64,000 nucleotides of DNA, taken from the NCBI GenBank assembly GCA_001263235.1, contig LGRD01000001.1, positions 62,001 through 126,000 of the forward strand, given 5' to 3'. The notes beneath the pieces are model-generated. The model had not been told where the DNA came from. It made no database searches and worked only from the letters and a program-made list of their open reading frames with translations. Shown here piece after piece: positions 57,325 through 64,000 of the stretch (within the stretch, counting starts at the first letter, position 1; every line of letters begins with the position of its first letter). Position numbers and translations under genes: made by a program. The stretch is from Methylibium sp. NZG. GTDB lineage: Bacteria > Pseudomonadota > Gammaproteobacteria > Burkholderiales > Burkholderiaceae_C.

Positions 57325-58890
57325 TCACTCCGGGGCAACGAGATGCGGCATCACGCTCCAGACGCTCGTGGCGTGTGGCGGCAGTGGCTGGTCGGCTCGG
57401 GTCTCAAGCCAGAAGCGCTGCAGCAGATTCTGCGCAACCTGCAGGCGGTAGCCGGCACTGGCGCGCATGTCGGTGAGCGGCTTGAAGTCGGCGGCGAGCG
57501 CGGCCTGCGCGGCTTCGACGCTGGCCTGCGACCATGGCTGGCCGACAAGGGCGGCCTCGGCAGCGGTTGCGCGCTTGACGATGCCGGCCATGCCACCAAA
57601 GGCGAGCCGCACGTCCTTCACAGCGTCGCCGTCGAGCACGATCGACAAACCTGCGCAAACCGCCGAGATGTCGCAATCGAATCGCTTGCTGACTTTGTAG
57701 GCGCGCACCTGCTGGCCGGCTGGCGCGGGTGGCACGGCGAGTGCCTGCACGAACTCGCCGGCCTGCAACTGGTTCTTCATGTAGTCGATGTAGAACGCGG
57801 TCAACGGCATCTTGCGCGTCGCCGCGCCTTTGCGCAATTCGATCTGCGTATCGAGCGCCATCAGCACCGGCGGCGCATCGCCGATCGGCGAGCCGTTGGC
57901 GACGTTGCCGCCCAGCGTGCCGGCATTGCGGATCGGCACCGAGGCGAAGCGCAGCCACACGTCGGTGAGGCTCGGGTGCAGCGCCGCGAGCGCGCGCCAG
58001 GCGACTTCGAGCGACACGCCGGCGCCGATCCACAGGCTGTCGGCACGCCGCTCGATGCGCTTGAGTTCATCGACGTCGCCGATGTAGAGGATGTCGCCCA
58101 ACTCGCGCAGGCCCTTGTTGACCCACAGGCCGATGTCGGTCGAGCCCGACAACAATTGCGCCTTCGGATGCTGCTCGCGCAATGCGGCCAGCGCGGCCAG
58201 CGACTTCGGCGCATGGAAGCCGGCGTGGCTGAATGTCTCGGCCGACTGCAGCGAGCGCAGCGCCTCGATCACCGGCGCGGTGTCGAGCGCCACGGGCGGC
58301 AGATCGAACATGCGCTGGCCGGCGTCCAGGATCGGCCGGTAGCCGGTGCAGCGGCACAGGTTGCCCGACAAGTCGTCGGCCAGTTGCTGCCGGCTCGGGC
58401 GCGAGCCGCAAGCCTGGTGGTGCTCGTAGGTGGCGTACAGCGACATCACGAAGCCCGGCGTGCAGAAGCCGCATTGCGAGCCGTGGCATTCGACCATCGC
58501 ACGCTGCACGGGGTGCAGATCGTCGTGGCGCACAGGTTGCAGCGCGTCAACGCTCGCGGCTGGAGCGGCGGCGGCCTTCAGGCGCTTCAAGTCCTCCACC
58601 GTGAACAGGGCCTTGCCGTTCAAGGTCGGCAGGAACTGTATGCAGGCGTTCACCGTGCGCAGGCTCAAGCCCCGCACCGCGCCGGTCGGCACGTCGGTGC
58701 GCTCGGGCAACTCGCCGATCACGACGGTGCAGGCGCCACAGTCGCCTTCGTTACACCCTTCCTTGGTGCCGGTGCAGTGGGCGTCCTCGCGCAGCCAGTC
58801 GAGCACCGAGCGGGTCGGGGCGCTGCCGTGCACCTGCACGATCTTTCCCTGGTGGTAGAAGCAAATGGGTTGAGTGTTCATCGCGTTCAT
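57325..58890 (-). CDS. xdhA: Xanthine dehydrogenase small subunit XdhA (2Fe-2S and FAD)
   Basis: The start is the ATG ending at 58890 (MNAMNTQPICFYHQGKIVQV), with a second ATG three codons later; the product is 521 residues. A plant-type 2Fe-2S domain shows CNEGDCGACTVV (Cys46, Cys51, Cys54). A second cluster domain has CHGSQCGFCTPGFVMS and NLCRCTGYRPI, and the FAD domain has LLSGSTDIGLWVNKGLRELG and FASVPIRNAGTLGGNVANGS. It heads the xdhABC operon and is divergent from a LysR regulator. Confidence 0.95.
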   Translation of the reverse strand: MNAMNTQPICFYHQGKIVQVHGSAPTRSVLDWLREDAHCTGTKEGCNEGDCGACTVVIGELPERTDVPTGAVRGLSLRTVNACIQFLPTLNGKALFTVEDLKRLKAAAAPAASVDALQPVRHDDLHPVQRAMVECHGSQCGFCTPGFVMSLYATYEHHQACGSRPSRQQLADDLSGNLCRCTGYRPILDAGQRMFDLPPVALDTAPVIEALRSLQSAETFSHAGFHAPKSLAALAALREQHPKAQLLSGSTDIGLWVNKGLRELGDILYIGDVDELKRIERRADSLWIGAGVSLEVAWRALAALHPSLTDVWLRFASVPIRNAGTLGGNVANGSPIGDAPPVLMALDTQIELRKGAATRKMPLTAFYIDYMKNQLQAGEFVQALAVPPAPAGQQVRAYKVSKRFDCDISAVCAGLSIVLDGDAVKDVRLAFGGMAGIVKRATAAEAALVGQPWSQASVEAAQAALAADFKPLTDMRASAGYRLQVAQNLLQRFWLETRADQPLPPHATSVWSVMPHLVAPE

Positions 58891-58968
58891 GCGGGGGTGG
58901 CCATCCAGCGTGGCGCGGCCGGGAGTTCCATGCCCGAAGTTAACCCGAACCGGGCGGCGGCATATACG

Positions 58969-58979
58969 ATGCAGAGCAT
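58969..58979. promoter_or_regulatory. Short dyad in the xdhA / LysR intergenic region
   Basis: ATGCAGAGCAT is a small perfect dyad (ATGC / GCAT with AGA between), 22 bases before the LysR start and about 79 bases upstream of xdhA. LysR-type regulators bind such sites in shared promoter regions and respond to pathway intermediates. It is a candidate only. Confidence 0.3.
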
Positions 58980-59000
58980 ACAAGTCATGGAGATCGTTGT

Positions 59001-60038
59001 ATGTCGCAGCGAGCCGATTTCGACCACATTGAGCTCCATCTCGTCCGGGTCCTTCACACCTTGATCACAGAACGCAGCGTCTCGCGGGCGGCTTTGCGAT
59101 TGCAGAGCACGCAGCCGGCGGTCAGTGCCCAGCTCAAGCGGCTGCGCGCGCTGACGGGAGACCCCTTGTTGGTGCGCGCCGGCAACGGCATGCAGCCCAC
59201 CGCGGCAGCATTGCAAATGGTGGGCCCGGCGGCCAGCGTGCTGCAAGAGACAAGCCGGCTGTTCAACCCACGCAGCCGCAGCGTCGCCTTCGAGCCGAGC
59301 ACCAGCGCCGAGACCTTTCGCATCGCCGCGAGCGACTACCTCGACCCGCTGTTCCTGCCCGAACTGGTGGCGCGGCTGAAGAAGACGGCGCCGCGGGTGC
59401 GGCTGGAGTTGCTGCCGCTGTCGGGCGACTTCGACTACCGCCGCAGCCTGGCCAGCGGCGCGGTGAACCTGGTGATCGGCAACTGGCTCGAGCCACCCGA
59501 GGAACTGCACCTGGGCCGGTTGATGAGCGACGAGATCGTCTGCCTGTTGGCCGAGGACCACCCGGTCGCGCGGGCGGCCCATGCCGGCAGGGCCGGCAAG
59601 GCCGTTTCACTCGCCCGGTCCGCAGCCGCGCGCGGTTGGACGCAGGACAAGTACCTCGCCTGCGAGCACGTCGCCCCCACGCCCACGCACGCGAACGCGC
59701 GCGGTGTCATCGACGACCACCTGCACGGCCTGGGCCTCGCGCGCGACGTGGTGGTGCGCAGCGCGCACTTCAGTCTGATCCCGCTGATGGTGGCGCAAAG
59801 CTTGCTCGTGCTGACCACCGGCCGGTTGTTCTGCTCGCGCTACGTGGACAGCCTGCCGGTGTGCATCGTGCGTTGCCCGGTGCCCTTTCCGGACCTGACC
59901 TACTACCAGCTCTGGCACGACCTGAGTCACGCATCGACCTCCGCGCGCTGGCTGCGCGAACAGGTGCGCGAGGTGGCGCGCGGGTTGGCCTCGCACGGCA
60001 TGCTCAGGCGGGGCAAGGCCCGCGCCACCGACGATTGA
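59001..60038 (+). CDS. LysR family regulator of purine catabolism
   Basis: The 345-residue product starts MSQRADFDHIELHLVRVLHT. It has a LysR winged helix-turn-helix (SVSRAALRLQSTQPAVSAQLKRLRALTGDPLLVRAGNGMQPT) and an effector domain (RIAASDYLDPLFLPELVARL; LACEHVAPTPTHANARGVID). A stretch of about 17 residues around AGKAVSLARSAAARG interrupts the normally continuous region between DHPVARAA and WTQDKYLACEH; it looks like an insertion. It is divergent from xdhABC and followed by guanine deaminase 15 bases later. Confidence 0.92.
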   Translation: MSQRADFDHIELHLVRVLHTLITERSVSRAALRLQSTQPAVSAQLKRLRALTGDPLLVRAGNGMQPTAAALQMVGPAASVLQETSRLFNPRSRSVAFEPSTSAETFRIAASDYLDPLFLPELVARLKKTAPRVRLELLPLSGDFDYRRSLASGAVNLVIGNWLEPPEELHLGRLMSDEIVCLLAEDHPVARAAHAGRAGKAVSLARSAAARGWTQDKYLACEHVAPTPTHANARGVIDDHLHGLGLARDVVVRSAHFSLIPLMVAQSLLVLTTGRLFCSRYVDSLPVCIVRCPVPFPDLTYYQLWHDLSHASTSARWLREQVREVARGLASHGMLRRGKARATDD

Positions 60039-60053
60039 ACCGGCTCCAGCACC

Positions 60054-61394
60054 ATGCCCGCGCCTCACGCCAAACCGCCCGCCCGACGCCTCGCGATCCG
60101 CGGTGACCTGCTCGACTTCACGGCCGCGCCCGAATGGGGTGCGGTCGAGTCGAACGCGGTGCGTTTCCGCCCCGACCACTGGCTGCTGGTCGAGGCCGGC
60201 CGCATCGTCGGCGCGCAACCCGCCGCTCTTTCGGAGGCGCAGGGGCCAGATGCCAGCTGGGAACGCCACGACCACCACGGCCGGCTTGTGATGCCCGGCT
60301 TCATAGACACCCATGTGCACTGCCCGCAGATCGACGTGATTGCCAGCTTTGGTGCCGAGTTGCTCGACTGGCTCAACACCTACACCTTCCCGGCCGAGGC
60401 GCACTACGCCGAGCCGGCGCTCGCGCACAGCGGCGCGGCGCGGTTCTGCGACGCGCTGCTGGCGCACGGCACGACGAGTGCCGTGGTCTTCCCGACCGTT
60501 CACAAGGCCAGCGCCCAGGCGCTCTTCGAAGCCGCACAACAGCGCGGCATGCGCCTGATCGCAGGCAAGGTGCTGATGGACCGCCACTGCCCCGACAACC
60601 TGCGCGACGACGTCGACCAGGCCGAGCGCGACTGCGAAGACCTGATCGCACGCTGGCACGGCCGCGGCCGTCTGGCGTACGCGGTGACGGTGCGATTTGC
60701 CGCCACCAGCACCCCAGAACAGTTGGCCATGGCCGGCCGCCTGTGCGCGCGCCACCCTGGCGTCTACATGCAGACCCACGTGGCCGAGAACCGCGCCGAG
60801 GTGCGCTGGATCGGCGAGCTGTTCCCGCAAGCGCGCAGCTACCTCGACGTCTACGCCAGCGCCGGCCTGCTGAACGAACGCGCCGTGCTGGCCCACGGCA
60901 TCTGGCTCGACGACGCCGACCGCACGGTGTTGCGCGAGAGCGGCGCGCAGATCGCGCACTGCCCGTCGTCGAACCTGTTCCTCGGCAGCGGCCTGTTCGA
61001 CTGGCGTGCGGCAGAAGCGGCGGGTGCGGCGGTCAGCCTGGCCAGCGACGTGGGTGGCGGCACCAGCCTGTCGATGCTGCGCACGGCGGCCGATGCGTAC
61101 AAGATCCAGGCGATGGCGGGGCAGCGGTTGACCGCTTGGAAGGCGTTGCACGCGGCCACGCTGGGGGCGGCGCTTGCTTTGCGTCTGGAGGGTGAGATCG
61201 GGTCGTTCGAGCCCGGGTGCATGGCGGATGTGTGCGTGTGGGACTGGGCCGTCGGCTCTGTTGCGCAGCGGCGGCTCGACGTGGCACGTGCGTTGCATGA
61301 GAGGGTGTTTGCTTGGATGACGTTGGGGGATGAGAGGAACTTGGTGGCTTGTTTTGTGGGGGGTGGGTTGCTTTTTGAGCAGCGCTCGGGATAG
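60054..61394 (+). CDS. guaD: Guanine deaminase
   Basis: GuaD converts guanine to xanthine, the substrate of the adjacent xanthine dehydrogenase. The 446-residue amidohydrolase shows PGFIDTHVHCPQIDVIASFG with the zinc-binding HxH, then FPTVHKASAQALFEAAQQRG, QTHVAENRAEVRWI, HGIWLDDADRTVL, HCPSSNLFLGSGLFDW and SDVGGGTSLSMLRTAADAYK. These are signatures of the guanine deaminase branch. It lies directly after the LysR gene and before a purine-type ABC importer. Confidence 0.95.
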   Translation: MPAPHAKPPARRLAIRGDLLDFTAAPEWGAVESNAVRFRPDHWLLVEAGRIVGAQPAALSEAQGPDASWERHDHHGRLVMPGFIDTHVHCPQIDVIASFGAELLDWLNTYTFPAEAHYAEPALAHSGAARFCDALLAHGTTSAVVFPTVHKASAQALFEAAQQRGMRLIAGKVLMDRHCPDNLRDDVDQAERDCEDLIARWHGRGRLAYAVTVRFAATSTPEQLAMAGRLCARHPGVYMQTHVAENRAEVRWIGELFPQARSYLDVYASAGLLNERAVLAHGIWLDDADRTVLRESGAQIAHCPSSNLFLGSGLFDWRAAEAAGAAVSLASDVGGGTSLSMLRTAADAYKIQAMAGQRLTAWKALHAATLGAALALRLEGEIGSFEPGCMADVCVWDWAVGSVAQRRLDVARALHERVFAWMTLGDERNLVACFVGGGLLFEQRSG

Positions 61395-61424
61395 TTGCCT
61401 TCGGCTGGTTTGGCGTCCCGCCGA

Positions 61425-61780
61425 GGTGCCGGGTCCCGGCCCGGCGGCCGGGTAACTTTCTTCTGCTGGCCCAGAAGAAAGTCACCAAAGAAGAGGGCCA
61501 CCAGCCATCAGGCCAAACACTCGTGGAGAGGGTTTGGATCGGATCGCTCTGGTGCGCGAGAACACGGAGAACGCTGAAAAGAGGCAAGAGAGCAAGGCAT
61601 GAGATCAAGCCAGGGAAAAACGCAAGAACCCGCAGTCCTCGGTGCTTGCAGGGTCCAGAGCGATTCAGGCCAAACCCTCTTTGCCAATGCGCAGGTCGAG
61701 TGTCTGGAGGCCCTTTGCTTTGACATTCTTCTGGGCCAGCAAATGAAAGTTACCCGGCCGCCGGGCCGGGACCCGGCACC
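61425..61780. repeat. Long inverted-repeat (MITE-like) element
   Basis: Two arms of about 127 bases (61425-61552 and 61655-61780) are imperfect reverse complements around a 102-base core. The outer 55 bases (61425-61479 / 61726-61780) differ at only two positions. Inner matches include AGAGGGTTTGG and ATCGCTCTGG, near 61527-61552 on one side and 61655-61681 on the other. The left arm also folds on itself (ACTTTCTTCTG / CAGAAGAAAGT, 6-base loop). It carries no open frame with coding character. It fills the spacer between guaD and the ABC genes and may end the guaD transcript. Confidence 0.8.
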
Positions 61781-61810
61781 GTGGCGGTAAGCCAAAACTG
61801 CGAGTAACGC

Positions 61811-61860
61811 CTGCGCTGCGGCCCTCACCCTAGCCCTCTCCCAGGGGGAGAGGGAACAAA
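61811..61860. repeat. CCCTC-rich hairpin before the ABC transporter
   Basis: A stretch reading CCCTCACCCTAGCCCTCTCC followed by CAGGGGGAGAGGG forms a stem CCCTCTCC(C) / GGGAGAGGG just upstream of the ABC ATPase start. A related CTCGCCCC / GGGGAGAGGG hairpin stands at about 45,490-45,530 between sugar-transporter genes. These are short dispersed repeats of the kind common in proteobacterial spacers. Confidence 0.55.
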
Positions 61861-61874
61861 ACGGAGACAAGAAA

Positions 61875-63413
61875 ATGCTACGACTAGAACTGATCGGCAT
61901 CAGCAAACAGTACCCCGCCGTCAAGGCAAACGACAACGTCAGCCTGCGCGTCAAACCCGGCGAAATCCACGCCGTGCTCGGCGAAAACGGCGCCGGCAAG
62001 TCGACGATGATGAAGATGATCTACGGCGCCGTTCGCCCAGACGCGGGCGAGATCCGCTGGAACGGCCAGCTGGTGCAGATCGCCAGCCCGGCGCAAGCCC
62101 GCGACCTGGGCGTCAGCATGGTCTACCAGCACTTCAGCCTGTTCGACACACTGACCGCGGCCGAGAACGTGTGGCTCGGCCTGGGCAAAAAGTTCACGCT
62201 CGCCGAAGTGGCCGCGCGCATCACCCAGGTGGCCTCGACCTATGGGCTGGACGTCGAGCCCGAGCGCCCGGTGCATTCGCTTTCGGTCGGCGAACGTCAG
62301 CGTGTCGAGATCGTGCGTGCGCTGCTGACCGACCCCAAGTTGCTGATCCTCGACGAGCCGACCTCGGTGCTCACGCCGCAGGCCGTCGAAAAACTGTTCG
62401 TCACGCTGCGGCAACTGTCGGAGGGCGGCTGCTCCATCCTCTACATCAGCCACAAGCTCGACGAGATCCGCGCGCTGTGCCACCACTGCACCGTGCTGCG
62501 TGGCGGCAAGGTCACCGGCGAGGTCGACCCTGCGAAAGAGACCAACGCCAGCCTGTCGCGCCTGATGATCGGCAGCGAGCCGCCGCAGCTCAAGCACGTG
62601 CAGGCCCGGCTCGGTGTGCTGACGCTCGATGTGCAGCAGTTGAGCCTGCCCAAGCAGTCGCCGTTCGGCACGAACCTGAAGGACATCGCGCTGCAGGTGC
62701 GTGCCGGCGAGATCGTTGGCGTGGCCGGCGTGTCGGGCAACGGCCAGCAGGAGTTGATGGCTGCGCTGTCGGGCGAGGACACGCGCGCGCCGGCCGGCTC
62801 GGTTCGGCTGTTCGGGCAGGACATCGCCCACCACTCGCCGAGCCAGCGCCGCAAGGAGGGCCTGCACTTCGTGCCGGAAGAGCGGCTCGGCCGCGGCGCG
62901 GTGCCCACGCTGTCACTCGCCGACAACACGCTGCTCACGCGAACGCACACCGTGGGCGGCAGCGGCTGGATCAAGGTGGGCGAGGTGCGCAGGTTGGCCG
63001 CGCACATCATCGACCGCTTCAACGTCAAGGCCGGCGGCGCGGGCGCGGCGGCCAAGTCGCTCTCAGGCGGCAACCTGCAGAAGTTCATCGTCGGCCGCGA
63101 GATCGACGCACGGCCGAAGCTGCTGATCGTCTCGCAACCCACCTGGGGCGTGGACGTGGGCGCCGCCGCGTTGATCCGCGGCGAGCTGCTGAAGCTGCGC
63201 GACGAGGGCTGCGCACTGCTCGTCGTCAGCGAAGAGCTCGACGAGCTGTTCGAAATCTGCGACAGGCTGGTGGTGATTGCCGCCGGCCGGGTGAGCCCGA
63301 GCGTGCCGACAGCGCAGGCGACGATCGAGCAGATCGGCGAGTGGATGTCGGGGCTGTGGCCGCAAGGGCCGCAATCCGGCGCAGCGAAGTCCGGAGAAGT
63401 CGCCCATGCTTAA
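61875..63413 (+). CDS. Nucleoside/purine-type ABC transporter, double ATP-binding protein
   Basis: The 512-residue product has two ABC domains in tandem, as in BmpA-associated nucleoside importers. The first has Walker A GENGAGKST, Q-loop MVYQHFSLFDTLT, signature LSVGERQRVEIVRALL and Walker B LLILDEPTSVLTP. The second has a modified P-loop GVSGNGQQEL, signature LSGGNLQKFIVGRE and a changed Walker B LLIVSQPTWGVDVG with Ser-Gln for Asp-Glu, usual in this family. Next to guaD and xdh, import of purine bases or nucleosides is likely. It overlaps the next gene by 8 bases. Confidence 0.93.
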   Translation: MLRLELIGISKQYPAVKANDNVSLRVKPGEIHAVLGENGAGKSTMMKMIYGAVRPDAGEIRWNGQLVQIASPAQARDLGVSMVYQHFSLFDTLTAAENVWLGLGKKFTLAEVAARITQVASTYGLDVEPERPVHSLSVGERQRVEIVRALLTDPKLLILDEPTSVLTPQAVEKLFVTLRQLSEGGCSILYISHKLDEIRALCHHCTVLRGGKVTGEVDPAKETNASLSRLMIGSEPPQLKHVQARLGVLTLDVQQLSLPKQSPFGTNLKDIALQVRAGEIVGVAGVSGNGQQELMAALSGEDTRAPAGSVRLFGQDIAHHSPSQRRKEGLHFVPEERLGRGAVPTLSLADNTLLTRTHTVGGSGWIKVGEVRRLAAHIIDRFNVKAGGAGAAAKSLSGGNLQKFIVGREIDARPKLLIVSQPTWGVDVGAAALIRGELLKLRDEGCALLVVSEELDELFEICDRLVVIAAGRVSPSVPTAQATIEQIGEWMSGLWPQGPQSGAAKSGEVAHA

Positions 63414-64000
63414 GCTCGAACCGCGCGCCCAGCCGTCGGCGCTGATGTCGTATGCCTCGCCGCCGATCGCACTGGCCGCAACGGTGGTGCTGGCCAGCCT
63501 GCTGTTCGCCGCGCTCGGCAAAGACCCGGTGCGGGGCCTGGCGATCTTTTTCATCGAGCCGCTCAACGGTTGGCGCGGTGTGTCGGAGGTGCTGCTCAAG
63601 GCGACACCGCTGATCCTGTGCGCGCTCGGGTTGGCGGTCTGCTACCGCTCCAACGTCTGGAACATCGGCGCCGAAGGGCAGTTCGTGCTCGGTGCGATCG
63701 CTGGGGGTGGCGTGGCGTTGTGGCTCACCACGCAAGGTGTGACGGGCGCACGTGGCATCTACAGCCCGCTGGTCCTGCTGGGCGGCGTGCTGGGCGGCAT
63801 GGCCTGGGCGGCCATCACTGCGTGGCTGCGCGACAGCTTCAACGCGAGCGAGATTCTGGTCAGCCTGATGCTGGTCTACGTGGCGCAGCAGTTGCTGAAC
63901 TACCTGGTGTTCGGGCCCTGGAAGGACCCGATGGGCTTCAACTTCCCGCAGACCCGGACGTTCGACACATCGACCTGGTTGCCGCAGCTCTACGGCCGGC
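63406..64000 (+). CDS. ABC transporter permease (BmpA/YufP type), 3' end outside the window
   Basis: The frame starts at ATG 63406 (MLKLEPRAQPSALMSYASPP), overlapping the preceding stop, and runs off the right edge after about 198 residues. Membrane helices are evident (ALAATVVLASLLFAALG; LLKATPLILCALGLAVCYRS), and VWNIGAEGQFVLGAIAGGG and DSFNASEILVSLMLVYVAQQ are hallmark stretches of the nucleoside-type permeases. A second permease and a BmpA receptor are expected just beyond the window. Confidence 0.92.
   Translation, partial: MLKLEPRAQPSALMSYASPPIALAATVVLASLLFAALGKDPVRGLAIFFIEPLNGWRGVSEVLLKATPLILCALGLAVCYRSNVWNIGAEGQFVLGAIAGGGVALWLTTQGVTGARGIYSPLVLLGGVLGGMAWAAITAWLRDSFNASEILVSLMLVYVAQQLLNYLVFGPWKDPMGFNFPQTRTFDTSTWLPQLYGR

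Overview
The window looks like a chromosome segment from a high-GC betaproteobacterium of the order Burkholderiales (Rubrivivax / Leptothrix / Methylibium-like). Support comes from the gene orders dapF-DUF484-xerC, yajC-secD-secF and glmS next to an Lrp/AsnC regulator, and from the mix of Bug/TctC receptors and purine-catabolic genes. No rRNA or tRNA gene and no CRISPR array was seen.

Region by region. Bases 1-22,330 are mostly core genes: DUF1631 protein, secF-secD-yajC, a Bax-inhibitor-1 membrane protein, glmS with a divergent Lrp regulator, a GGEEF diguanylate cyclase, a gamma-glutamyltransferase, an RlmI-like methyltransferase, a DUF3455 lipoprotein, an ECF sigma / anti-sigma pair, the minus-strand run of two lipid A acyltransferases, dapF, DUF484 and xerC, and metK. 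Bases 22,377-27,680 are a decayed accessory patch. It holds an IS630-family element, a truncated YdeI/OmdA fragment, a GC-saturated block containing a full-length but destroyed acyl-CoA ligase, a 3'-truncated NMT1/THI5-type binding protein and a broken toxin-antitoxin pair.

Bases 27,690-36,740 are a divergent purine-ring degradation locus. On the minus strand lie a GntR regulator, puuE, a uraD-allantoate amidohydrolase fusion and an M20 hydrolase. On the plus strand lie hiuH, a Bug receptor, urate hydroxylase puuD and an 8-oxoguanine deaminase. A perfect 12-bp palindrome sits between the two arms. Bases 53,885-64,000 supply the upstream steps: xdhA-xdhB-xdhC, a divergent LysR regulator, guanine deaminase, and the start of a nucleoside-type ABC importer. 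Together the genes give guanine -> xanthine -> urate -> 5-hydroxyisourate -> OHCU -> allantoin -> allantoate -> ureidoglycine/ureidoglycolate, with 8-oxoguanine entering directly as urate.

Between these lie an acyl-CoA ligase, a Uma2 nuclease gene overlapping an orphan molybdopterin (CoxL/XDH-like) subunit, a LysR / glycerate-2-kinase divergent pair, a sugar ABC importer with gluconokinase, cupin and PhyH genes, an Ig-like lipoprotein and a GGDEF-EAL protein. Small repeat structures punctuate the spacers. The most elaborate is a long MITE-like palindromic element at 61,425-61,780.
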